A stretch of DNA of 64,000 bases from Alphaproteobacteria bacterium. GTDB lineage: Bacteria; Pseudomonadota; Alphaproteobacteria; JAVJVX01. Positions 36,844-45,230 of this stretch are shown in pieces. Positions within the stretch are counted from its first letter, which is position 1; each line of letters begins with the position of its first letter. The DNA lies in contig JAVJVX010000009.1 of NCBI GenBank assembly GCA_040220875.1, forward strand, positions 248,001 through 312,000, written 5' to 3'. The notes below the pieces were generated by a model. That model had not been told where the DNA came from and searched no databases. It was given only the letters and a program-made list of their open reading frames with translations. The translations under genes were made by a program, and so were the position numbers.

Positions 36844-37827
36844 ATGGCGAAGAGAGACAGGGTGCGACCAACCAAACCCGCGATGATCGCGGAACCGCAT
36901 CACGAACCCGGCGCTGGCCATGCCGAGCTGATCGCCCGCGCGCGCCGATTTGAAGCCATCCGCATGGCCGTTGTACACCCGGTCGACACGCTTTCCCTGA
37001 GCGGCGCAGTCGAGGCACAAAAGAATGGCCTGATCATACCTGTGCTGGTGGGTCCACCGCACAGGATCGAACAGGCCGCCCGGGACGCCGACATCGACAT
37101 TTCGGATTTCGAAATCCTTGCCGCGGAACACAGCCACGCGGCGGCGCGCAAGGCCGTCGATCTGGCCCGGACGGGCGAGGTCGATGGCCTGATGAAGGGC
37201 GCCATACATACCGATGAAGTCATGACACCCGTGATAGACCACGAGTTCGGCCTCCGCACCGAGCGGCGCATCAGCCATGTATTTGTCGTGGATATCTCCA
37301 CATATCCGCGCCCCCTGCTTCTGAGCGATGCGGCGATCAACGTATATCCTGACCTCGAGGACAAAAGGGATATCGTACAGAACGCGATAGACATGGCCCG
37401 TGCGCTTGATATTGCCGAACCCCGCGTCGCGATCCTTTCCGCCATCGAGACGGTGAACCCGAAAATCGTATCCACCGTCGATGCCGCGGCGCTTTGCAAA
37501 ATGGCTGATCGTGGTCAGATATCGGGCGGACTGCTTGACGGGCCGCTAGCTTTCGATAACGCAATCTCGATGGAAGCCGCCGCCGCCAAAGGCATTGTTT
37601 CGCCGGTCGCCGGACGCGCCGACATCCTGATCGTGCCGGACCTCGAGGCGGGCAACATGCTGGCAAAGCAGCTCGAATATCTGACGGACGCGCAACTCGC
37701 CGGTATCGTCACTGGAGCGCGCGTCCCTATCGCTCTGACCAGCCGGGCGGACGACGTGCAGACGAGGTGCGCGTCGGCCGCCGCCGCCGTACTTCTCGCC
37801 CATTACAGAAAGACCTCCCGACCGTGA
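36844..37827 (+). CDS. Phosphate acetyl/butyryltransferase
   Basis: Converts acetyl-CoA (or another short acyl-CoA) and phosphate to the acyl phosphate. The 327 residues contain a single PTA/PTB domain: DGLMKGAIHT, RRISHVFVVD, DGPLAFDNAIS and the nucleotide/CoA block DILIVPDLEAGNML. There is no N-terminal MaoC or DRTGG domain. It runs into ackA with a GTGA overlap, so the pair makes ATP from acyl-CoA during fermentation or overflow. The Ptb/Pta distinction cannot be made; coupling to AckA favours acetyl. Confidence 0.88.
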   Translation: MAKRDRVRPTKPAMIAEPHHEPGAGHAELIARARRFEAIRMAVVHPVDTLSLSGAVEAQKNGLIIPVLVGPPHRIEQAARDADIDISDFEILAAEHSHAAARKAVDLARTGEVDGLMKGAIHTDEVMTPVIDHEFGLRTERRISHVFVVDISTYPRPLLLSDAAINVYPDLEDKRDIVQNAIDMARALDIAEPRVAILSAIETVNPKIVSTVDAAALCKMADRGQISGGLLDGPLAFDNAISMEAAAAKGIVSPVAGRADILIVPDLEAGNMLAKQLEYLTDAQLAGIVTGARVPIALTSRADDVQTRCASAAAAVLLAHYRKTSRP

Positions 37828-39005
37828 CCAAGGCATATCTGGTCCTGAATGCCGGCTCCTCCAGCCTGAAATTCTCCATTTTCGACCAGAATTCCAAGAC
37901 ACGTGATCCTGTCCGCCTGTACCGGGGGGATATTACGGGCATCGGCGGGGCCCCGCGTTTTTCCGTCCGGGATCCGGACAACGGCGAAATTCGACACACG
38001 ACACTGCCTCCGGATACCGGGCAGGCCGGAGCCCTCGAGCACCTCCTGGTTTGGTTAAAAAATCTGGAAGACGTGATCGAGCTGGTCGCCGCGGGACATC
38101 GCATCGTTCATGGCGGACGTGTATTCCCGGGGCCGGTTCGCGTTACCGATGCCGTAATCTCGGAGCTGGAGACGCTGAGCTCTCTCGCGCCGCTGCACCA
38201 ACCCCACAATCTCGCGGGCATCCGCGCGGTTCAGTCCGCCTATCCGGATCTTCCGCAAATCGCCTGCTTCGATACCAGCTTTCACATGACCCAGCCCGAC
38301 CTGGCCCGGCGGTTTGCCTTGCCTGAAGAAATTACCGACAAGGGCGTCGAGAGATACGGCTTCCATGGTCTCTCCTATGAATATGTCCGCGACAGCCTGC
38401 GAAGAAAAGCCCCCTCAGTGGCCGAGGGCCGCGTCATCGCCGCCCATTTGGGCCATGGTGCGAGCCTCTGCGCGTTGCGCGGTGGGAACAGCATCGCCAC
38501 GACGATGGGATTTACCGCCCTCGACGGGCTTCCTATGGGAACGCGCTGCGGCGATCTCGACCCGGGCGTGGTCCTGCACCTTCTGGGGCCAGCCGGTTAC
38601 AGCCTCGAAGAGGTGACCGCGCTTCTCTACCGTCAATCGGGGCTTCTGGGTCTTTCCGGCATCAGTGACGATATGAGAGACCTGCTGGCAAGCGACGCGC
38701 CCCGCGCCAAGCTTGCCGTCGATCTTTTTGTCTACAGGACATTGCGGGAAATCGGATCGCTGACAGCCGCCCTTCAAGGCCTGGATGCTCTGGTTTTTAC
38801 CGCCGGTATCGGCGAAAACGCCCCCCTCGTGCGGGAAAAAATCGGCGCGGCTCTGGGATGGTTGGGGCTCGAGGTGGAACCGGCCCGAAATCACGCAAAT
38901 GCAAAAGTGATTTCCACAGACGGGTCCCGGGTTTCCTGCTTTGTCATTCCGACGGACGAGGAGAGCATCGTCGCTCGTCATATCCACGAAAGCCTCGCCA
39001 CGTAG
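37824..39005 (+). CDS. ackA: Acetate kinase
   Basis: Forms ATP and acetate from acetyl phosphate. I start it at GTG 37824 (MTKAYLVLNAGSSSLKFSIF), overlapping the pta stop; the frame open upstream to 37767 is inside pta. The 393 residues show NAGSSSLKFSIF, CFDTSFH, RYGFHGLSYEYV, HLGHGASLCA, TRCGDLDPGV and FTAGIGENAP, all ASKHA acetokinase marks. Butyrate kinase is less likely by length and motifs. Confidence 0.95.
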   Translation: MTKAYLVLNAGSSSLKFSIFDQNSKTRDPVRLYRGDITGIGGAPRFSVRDPDNGEIRHTTLPPDTGQAGALEHLLVWLKNLEDVIELVAAGHRIVHGGRVFPGPVRVTDAVISELETLSSLAPLHQPHNLAGIRAVQSAYPDLPQIACFDTSFHMTQPDLARRFALPEEITDKGVERYGFHGLSYEYVRDSLRRKAPSVAEGRVIAAHLGHGASLCALRGGNSIATTMGFTALDGLPMGTRCGDLDPGVVLHLLGPAGYSLEEVTALLYRQSGLLGLSGISDDMRDLLASDAPRAKLAVDLFVYRTLREIGSLTAALQGLDALVFTAGIGENAPLVREKIGAALGWLGLEVEPARNHANAKVISTDGSRVSCFVIPTDEESIVARHIHESLAT

Positions 39006-39054
39006 CTCTTCGAGCTGCCGCCGCGACCGCACAGTCTGATGGGTGGACCCGTTG

Positions 39055-39834
39055 TTAGCCCAACCCTTCCATACGTGCACCGAGCCCGGCGATCGCCGCC
39101 TGGGTCCGGTTCTTTACGCCGAGTTTGCGAAAAATGCTTTTCACGTGGACCTTGACCGTCCCTTCCAGCATGGCGAGATCCCGGGCAATCTCCTTGTTGG
39201 AATAGCCGCGCGAAATCAGTTCCAGAACGTCACGCTGCCGTGCTGTCAAAGATGCGTGTCCGCCGACTGAAAGCCCGGAGGGGAGCGATAGCATTACATC
39301 ATGGAAAACGGGGAAAAGCCGACCCGGGAGATATATCTCACCGCTCAGGACCAGATCCGCGGCGCTCAGCAGCACTCGGGCGTTGCTGGATTTAAAGACC
39401 AGCCCTTTCATGCCAGCGGCAATAATCCTGAGTGCGGTCGCGTTCGAGCATGAGCGCACATATACGAGTGTCTTCGCAGCGCCGGCCAACGGGCTCAATT
39501 CACCACGGGGCAGGGCAAAAAATTCCCCGCCGGCTTCGAGGCCCAGAATGACCAGATCGACATTGCCGAGCTGCAGAATCGATGCGGCATCGTAAAGAGA
39601 GTCCGCCTCGGTGATTTCAGGCGTATCGAACCTGTCGGAAAGCATCGCGGCCGTGCCGCGGCGCGCCATCGCGTCAGGATCGATGATCAGGATGGCTGGC
39701 GCGCCTGCCCCGGCTGCCCGACGACCGGTATCCCGTCCCTCGACGCACCGCGCATCTGAAATCCCGGGAGCCGGCGCCCGCCCCGTCGCGACGGGCTCGG
39801 TCTCTTCGCGCAGTTTACGGTTGGGATCAGGCAT
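39055..39834 (-). CDS. LuxR/NarL-type regulator with degenerate receiver
   Basis: A 259-residue response-regulator-like protein. Residues 1-46 are a disordered Ala/Gly/Arg-rich stretch. Residues 47-165 look like a receiver: IIDPDAM keeps acidic residues, but the expected phospho-aspartate after DLVIL is glycine (G98); a conserved lysine (GLVFKSS) remains. The C-terminus is a clear LuxR helix-turn-helix ([22 protein letters not shown] ... in segments, [18 protein letters not shown]). It is probably not controlled by normal phosphorylation. ATG at 39834 has a GGAGG site. No histidine kinase is nearby. It lies tail to tail with ackA. Confidence 0.88.
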   Translation of the reverse strand: MPDPNRKLREETEPVATGRAPAPGISDARCVEGRDTGRRAAGAGAPAILIIDPDAMARRGTAAMLSDRFDTPEITEADSLYDAASILQLGNVDLVILGLEAGGEFFALPRGELSPLAGAAKTLVYVRSCSNATALRIIAAGMKGLVFKSSNARVLLSAADLVLSGEIYLPGRLFPVFHDVMLSLPSGLSVGGHASLTARQRDVLELISRGYSNKEIARDLAMLEGTVKVHVKSIFRKLGVKNRTQAAIAGLGARMEGLG

Positions 39835-39954
39835 GGGCGTGTCCTCCGTCCCGCCGCGGCCGGAACCGCGAAGACCCGATTGACCGATGCCGCACTCGGC
39901 AGCGGCTTCCCACCCCTCTTCTATCGGGTCATATGCCTCCCAAATATGGCGAAT

Positions 39955-39973
39955 TTGCGATATGCCTTCGCAA
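39955..39973. promoter_or_regulatory. Inverted repeat in the luxR-amidohydrolase gap
   Basis: TTGCGA (39955-39960) and TCGCAA (39968-39973) form a dyad with a 7-base spacer in an AT-richer patch, and ATATGCCT occurs at its spacer and again about 30 bp away. It is about 120 nt before the LuxR-type gene and 140 nt before the amidohydrolase gene. The spacing suits a LuxR-family operator; this is inference. Confidence 0.35.
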
Positions 39974-40111
39974 TTTTATGGACATTGTCGCGCCACACTC
40001 GGGTCCGATGTCCTTTTAGTGCCGGGCGCACTTGTGAAAGGCATCGCGGGCAGGAATAATCGCCGCCGACACAGGCTCGACACACACGCGTTTCTTTTGG
40101 GGGGCAAGATC

Positions 40112-41455
40112 ATGACGGATTCTCTACTTATTCAAGGCGGCACGATCTTGACGGCCACCAAAGAACAGCCGGTCATCGAGAACGGCTTCATCCTCATCGA
40201 AAAGGGACAGATTGCGGCGATCGGGCCGGGCCGGCCAAAGCCAGAGATAGACGTGGATGAGGTTATCGACGCCCGTGACAAGCTTGTGATCCCCGGCTTC
40301 GTCAACGCGCACACTCATCTCTGCATGACACTCGGTCGGTCTCTGGGTACGGATCGTACCCTGCTGCAATGGCTGTCCCTTTCCCAATTACCCTTCATGA
40401 ACCAGATGACGCCCGAAGACTACGGGCTCGCGGTCACCCTCGGGGCGATCGAAAACCTGAAATCGGGGAACACCACCGTCTGCGAGATATTTTTTTCCTC
40501 CCGATATGACGACGGCGCGGATGAAATCGCCGTGGCGGCGCTTGCCGAGACCGGCATACGAGGGCTCTTCTTCCGGTGTTCCAATGACGAAGAATTCGCA
40601 CCGGGCTTTCACGAGGCAACCATCGACATCTCGACGCGTAGCCAGCGGCTCATCGAAACATGGCGAACGGATAAACGTGTTCATGTGGGCGTCGGCCCCA
40701 TCGTGCCCTGGTCTGCCAGCGAAAACTACTGGGCCGATACAGTCGATCTCGTGACAAACAAGGCCGTTCCCGTCCATCTCCATACGGCCGAGACCCCCGA
40801 ATATAACGATCTGATCAGTGCCCGAAGCGGGAAACGAAATGTGGAATTTCTCGCGGACATCGGTGCGCTCGGCCCGAACGTGATGCTCAACCACTGCGTC
40901 CATCTTACGCCCGGCGACATCGACCTCATCGCCGAGCACGGTTCGCCCGTCATTCACGACCCCACATCCAATATGATACTTGCCTCCGGCGTTTCTCCTG
41001 TCCCCGAAATGCGCGCCGCCGGAATTACCATGGGGCTCGCCTGCGACGGGCCCGCCTGCAACAATACCCAGGACATGTTCGAAGTCATGAAGGACGCTGC
41101 GCTCTTGCACAAGGTAACACGCCTGGATTCAGGCGTTCTGACCGCTGCCGATGTTTTCGCCATGGCCACGACCGGCGGGGCCCAGGCGGCGGGACTGGGC
41201 GACAGCGTTGGCTGCCTTGCGCCAGGCCGAACCGCCGACATCGTCCTCGTCGATACGCTGTCAAGCCATATGCGCCCCCTGCACGACCCGATGGCCGCGC
41301 TGGTGTATTCCGCCCGCGCGGCCGATGTCGACACCGTGCTCGTGGGGGGCCGGGTTGTCGTCCGCAACCGGGAAATTCTCACCGTCGACGAGAAATCCGT
41401 CATCCGGCGGGCGCAGACGAGAGCGGAAGAGCTTCGACGCTCGGCCGGCGTCTGA
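40112..41455 (+). CDS. Amidohydrolase (cytosine-deaminase-like, TrzA/MtaD group)
   Basis: Metal-dependent deaminase or hydrolase of 447 residues. Metal ligands are visible in GFVNAHTHLCMT (H67, H69), VHLHTAE, LNHCVHLTP and the aspartate of CDGPACNN. This group covers S-adenosylhomocysteine/methylthioadenosine deaminases, 8-oxoguanine and guanine deaminases and triazine hydrolases. Divergent transcription from the LuxR regulator suggests control by it. I start at ATG 40112 after GGGGGGCAAG; the open frame to 39887 has no family similarity. Substrate unknown. Confidence 0.88.
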   Translation: MTDSLLIQGGTILTATKEQPVIENGFILIEKGQIAAIGPGRPKPEIDVDEVIDARDKLVIPGFVNAHTHLCMTLGRSLGTDRTLLQWLSLSQLPFMNQMTPEDYGLAVTLGAIENLKSGNTTVCEIFFSSRYDDGADEIAVAALAETGIRGLFFRCSNDEEFAPGFHEATIDISTRSQRLIETWRTDKRVHVGVGPIVPWSASENYWADTVDLVTNKAVPVHLHTAETPEYNDLISARSGKRNVEFLADIGALGPNVMLNHCVHLTPGDIDLIAEHGSPVIHDPTSNMILASGVSPVPEMRAAGITMGLACDGPACNNTQDMFEVMKDAALLHKVTRLDSGVLTAADVFAMATTGGAQAAGLGDSVGCLAPGRTADIVLVDTLSSHMRPLHDPMAALVYSARAADVDTVLVGGRVVVRNREILTVDEKSVIRRAQTRAEELRRSAGV

Positions 41456-41493
41456 AGCCAGCGCGGGACAAACCACGGGGTCGACGAGGCCGG

Positions 41494-44199
41494 TCATTGC
41501 ATCCGCCGAAGCCAGTTCGGCCGGAGGACATGAAGCCCGAGCCCCAGGGCCAGCGGCACCAGACTGCCACCAATCGCGAGACACCAGCCGCGGAAATCGG
41601 GCATGGCCATGCCGAGAAGGTCCGCAAGGCCGGGGACGGCCACAGCGCCCGTAATAAGCGCGGCAGACAGCGCCAAAGCGCCCCAGACAAACGGGTTTTC
41701 CGTCACTTCATTTCTGAGCAGCGGCGCATCCGACGCCCGCATATTGAAGACATGCCAGAGCTGGGCGAACGCCAGGGTCAAGAATGAGATCGTCAGCGCC
41801 TGCTGTTCCCCCATGCCCAGGGGACCAAGCGCGAGAACGAAATTGGCTATCACTGCGGATGTTATGAAAACGCCATAAACCACGATGGCGATCCAGCGAT
41901 CCCGGCCGAGAATTGCCTCTCGCGGATCCCTCGGCGGGCGACGCATGATGTGGGGATCTCCTTCGCCAAACCCCAGGGCGAAAGCGGGGAAAACATCCGT
42001 AACCAGGTTGAGGTAAAGTATCTGCAACGGCAGCAGCGGAAGCGGCAGGCCGCTCATGGCTGCCCCGCCAATGACAAGAATTTCGCTGAGATTGCAGGAC
42101 ATCAGATAGACCACGAATTTTCGGATGTTCCCGAAAATAACCCGGCCCTGGCGCATGGCCGCCACGATCGATGGAAACGCGTCATCCCGCAAAACCATAT
42201 CGGCAGCCTCGCGCGCGACTTCCGTGCCCCGCTGGCCCATGGCGACACCGATATCCGCCTTTTTCAGTGCAGGTGCGTCATTGACCCCGTCTCCCGTCAT
42301 GGCGACGATCTCACCGTTCCTCTGATACAGGGAGACGATGGAGAGTTTTGTTTCCGGACTAACTCTCGCAAAGACTAATGCCTGGAGAAACCGGGCTTCT
42401 TCTGCGGGCGGTATGACTTCGCCCGCCCGGATATCGGCTGTATCGATGACCGAAGCATCGTCTCCCGCAAGGTTGATATTCTGCGCGATCGTCAGCGCCG
42501 TCCCGGCATGGTCGCCCGTGATCATGACCACGCGAACCCCAGCGCTATGGCAGGCTTCGATAGCGGCACCGACATCGGCTCGGGGCGGATCCAACAGCCC
42601 CACCAGCCCCACCAAAGTCAAATCGTCATAAGGCATGACATTTGGCTGACTGGCTTCCTTCATAGCCACGGCCAGAACACGCAATCCCTTCAAGGTCATG
42701 TCATCGTTGTATCGCAGCCAGTCTGTTCGACCGGCGTCGTCGAGCGGGACCGCCCCTTCACCCGCGAACAGACGCACGCTATGCCTGATGACTTCTTCCG
42801 GCGCGCCCTTCACGGCAACGAAATAGTTCATGTCCGTTCCCGGGCGGGCGGGCGGCTGGTGGATTGTCGCCATCATCCGGGTTTCGGGGCTGAACGGCTC
42901 TTCAGCCACCCTGGGAAATTCCGCCTCCAGCGAACCTGCCTCCATCCGCGCCCTCCGGCCGGCCGCAAGTAGCGCAATTTCCATCGGATCGCCCTCATCA
43001 CGTTCCGTCCGACCCTGATTATCCGGTGTGGCGAGAGAGGCATTGTTACACAGAGCAGCGATCCGCAGGGCCAACCGAGCTGGTCCATTTGCCGCCTTGC
43101 CCTGGTCACTCAGGGCGTCAGTCGGATGCACCCCACCGGCCTTCGAGTCGAGCTGCACGATTCCGTCGACAACCCGGATCCGGTCCACGGTCATACGGTT
43201 CTCGGTAAGCGTTCCGGTCTTATCCGTCAGGACAACGGTCGTGGCACCGAGAGTCTCCACGGCCGAGAGATTCTCTATCAGCGCATTCCGGCGAGCCATA
43301 CGCCACATGCCACGGGCCAACGCCACTGTCGCCACAATAGGCAGACCTTCGGGAACGGCGGCTACTGCGAGCGCCACGGCAGTCTTGACCATTGTCGCGA
43401 ACGGGTGGCCGGCATAAACGCCGCTGACGCCGATCAGCACCGCCAAGCCTAACGTCGCCCAGACGAGCTGCCCGCCCAACCGGTCAAGCCGCTTTTCCAA
43501 AGGGGAAATCTCGGCTTTCGCCTCAGCAGCCAGGGTAGCGATCTTGCCGATCTCGGTTTCCATACCCGTAGCAACCGAGATCGCGATACCGGTGCCGCGC
43601 GTTACGGCCGTGCCCTTGAACGCCATGCTCGTGCGCTCGGCCACGGGGGCATCGGAGGAGACCCGCCCGACGGATTTCGATACGGGCAGAGATTCGCCAG
43701 TCAGAGCTGACTCATCGCATTGCAGTCCGGCGGAGTTTACAAGACGAAGGTCCGCTGGCACGACGTCTCCGCTTTGAAGCAGAATTATGTCGCCGGGGAC
43801 AATTTCATCAGCGAGGACCGTAACGGTGCGACCTTCGCGCCGGACCCGGGCGTGCACCCGTGAAAGCCGGCGCAGGGATTCCATCGATTTGATGGCCCGC
43901 AATTCGGTGGTAAACCCGATTGTGGAATTGATGGCCAGGACCGCGACGATGGTCCAGCCCTCGGCCCAGTCCCCGAGAAAAAAGGACAGCGCCGCGGCAG
44001 CCGCCAGGAGATAGATGATAATGCCCCGGAACTGGCCCAGGAGGATGGTCCAGACACCGCGACGCGCCGTTTCACTGAGGCGGTTCAGCCCGTATTTCCG
44101 GCGCCTCTTTGCGACCTCCGGCTGAGTAAGACCGCTCTCCAGCGGAACGCCGCTCATCCGAAGGATTTTTTCCACCGGTTGCGCGTGAGCGTCATCCAT
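41494..44199 (-). CDS. P2-type cation-transporting ATPase (Ca2+-ATPase-like)
   Basis: ATP-driven cation pump of 901 residues. It has an N-terminal cation-ATPase domain, actuator motif TGES (167-170), M4 motif PEGLP (283-287), the phosphorylation site DKTGT (D326-T330) and the hinge GDGVNDAPALKKAD. Residues that bind Ca2+ in SERCA have counterparts: E284 (PEGLP), N and E in CNLSEIL (M5), N, T and D in YLNLVTDVFPA (M6). Ca2+ export is therefore the best guess, though Na+/K+-like relatives exist. Length and type match mycobacterial CtpF. It is the last gene of the leftward FNR-box operon, 29 nt after the dehydrogenase. Confidence 0.93.
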   Translation of the reverse strand: MDDAHAQPVEKILRMSGVPLESGLTQPEVAKRRRKYGLNRLSETARRGVWTILLGQFRGIIIYLLAAAAALSFFLGDWAEGWTIVAVLAINSTIGFTTELRAIKSMESLRRLSRVHARVRREGRTVTVLADEIVPGDIILLQSGDVVPADLRLVNSAGLQCDESALTGESLPVSKSVGRVSSDAPVAERTSMAFKGTAVTRGTGIAISVATGMETEIGKIATLAAEAKAEISPLEKRLDRLGGQLVWATLGLAVLIGVSGVYAGHPFATMVKTAVALAVAAVPEGLPIVATVALARGMWRMARRNALIENLSAVETLGATTVVLTDKTGTLTENRMTVDRIRVVDGIVQLDSKAGGVHPTDALSDQGKAANGPARLALRIAALCNNASLATPDNQGRTERDEGDPMEIALLAAGRRARMEAGSLEAEFPRVAEEPFSPETRMMATIHQPPARPGTDMNYFVAVKGAPEEVIRHSVRLFAGEGAVPLDDAGRTDWLRYNDDMTLKGLRVLAVAMKEASQPNVMPYDDLTLVGLVGLLDPPRADVGAAIEACHSAGVRVVMITGDHAGTALTIAQNINLAGDDASVIDTADIRAGEVIPPAEEARFLQALVFARVSPETKLSIVSLYQRNGEIVAMTGDGVNDAPALKKADIGVAMGQRGTEVAREAADMVLRDDAFPSIVAAMRQGRVIFGNIRKFVVYLMSCNLSEILVIGGAAMSGLPLPLLPLQILYLNLVTDVFPAFALGFGEGDPHIMRRPPRDPREAILGRDRWIAIVVYGVFITSAVIANFVLALGPLGMGEQQALTISFLTLAFAQLWHVFNMRASDAPLLRNEVTENPFVWGALALSAALITGAVAVPGLADLLGMAMPDFRGWCLAIGGSLVPLALGLGLHVLRPNWLRRMQ

Positions 44200-44228
44200 A
44201 ACCGCGCCTCGTCCGATGGATCTGCCGG

Positions 44229-45230
44229 TCAGCTGACCAGATGTCGCGGCCTGCCGGCGATAAATGCTTCGATGTTCTCGCGGGTCGTATCAAGGATACG
44301 ACGTACCGCTTCTTTGGTATTGAAGGCACTGTGGGGCGTGATCAGAACGTTCCGCAAGCGCAAAAGAATATGGTCTGCAAGGAGACTTTCCAGATCATGT
44401 TCCCGGCTAAAGGCCGAGCGCAATAGTTCCGCCTCCTCCCTGATGACCGGCTCTTCCGGCAGGACATCAATCCCGGCCGCGGCCACCCGCCCCCTGGACA
44501 GGGCTCTCAACAGGCTTCGGACATCGACAACGGATCCCCGGGCCGTATTGATCAGCACGACCCCGTCTTTCATGGCGTCAAATTCCCTATCGGCGATCAT
44601 ATGACGGGTTTCCGTCGTTGCCGGCACATGCAGAGACAAGACATCTGCCCGGCCAAGCACATCCATAAATGACGTGTATTCAAAGCCCACCTCTTCCGCC
44701 ACTGCCTCGTCCGGCCTGGTATCATAGGCAAGCACGTCCATGCCGAATCCTTTGGCGATACGCGCCGTATGGCGGCCGATATTGCCGGTCCCGATGATGC
44801 CCATGACCTTGCCCTCGAGATCGAAGCCGGTCAGTCCCGCCTGCGTGAAATCGCCCCGGCGGGTCCGGTCCACCGCCTCGACCAGGCGATGACTGATTGC
44901 GAGGAGCAGCGCAAAGACATGTTCGGCTACCGTATTTTCACCGTAATTCGGAACATTGGTTACCGTAATATCGCCGGCGTGGCAGATGTCGAGATCGATA
45001 TGGTCAAACCCCGTGGACCGGGTTGCAATCAGCTTGAGTCCGGGAAATTGGCTCAGCACTTCCCGGTTCAGGGCCGAATAGATGAAGGTCGAGATGATTT
45101 CCGCGTCGCTGTGCTTGCTGGCCGAATGCTTGTCCAGACGTCCCGCCTCAAAAACCAGATCGTGCTCCCGTTCGAGACTGGCGAAGGCCTCGCGTTCCCA
45201 AGGCTCGATTTCGAAGATCACGATTTTCAC
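44229..45230 (-). CDS. D-2-hydroxyacid dehydrogenase (D-lactate dehydrogenase-like)
   Basis: NAD-dependent enzyme reducing 2-oxo acids to D-2-hydroxy acids. The 333 residues have the Rossmann motif GIIGTGNIGRHTARIAKGFGM (in part), the substrate arginine in INTARGSVVD, the glutamate in LPEEP and the catalytic histidine in ITPHSAF. The NVPNYGENTVAEH segment and length resemble fermentative D-lactate dehydrogenases (LdhA type). The start overlaps the ppsA stop by ATGA, linking pyruvate reduction to PEP/pyruvate metabolism. Other 2-oxo acid substrates are possible. Confidence 0.88.
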   Translation of the reverse strand: MKIVIFEIEPWEREAFASLEREHDLVFEAGRLDKHSASKHSDAEIISTFIYSALNREVLSQFPGLKLIATRSTGFDHIDLDICHAGDITVTNVPNYGENTVAEHVFALLLAISHRLVEAVDRTRRGDFTQAGLTGFDLEGKVMGIIGTGNIGRHTARIAKGFGMDVLAYDTRPDEAVAEEVGFEYTSFMDVLGRADVLSLHVPATTETRHMIADREFDAMKDGVVLINTARGSVVDVRSLLRALSRGRVAAAGIDVLPEEPVIREEAELLRSAFSREHDLESLLADHILLRLRNVLITPHSAFNTKEAVRRILDTTRENIEAFIAGRPRHLVS

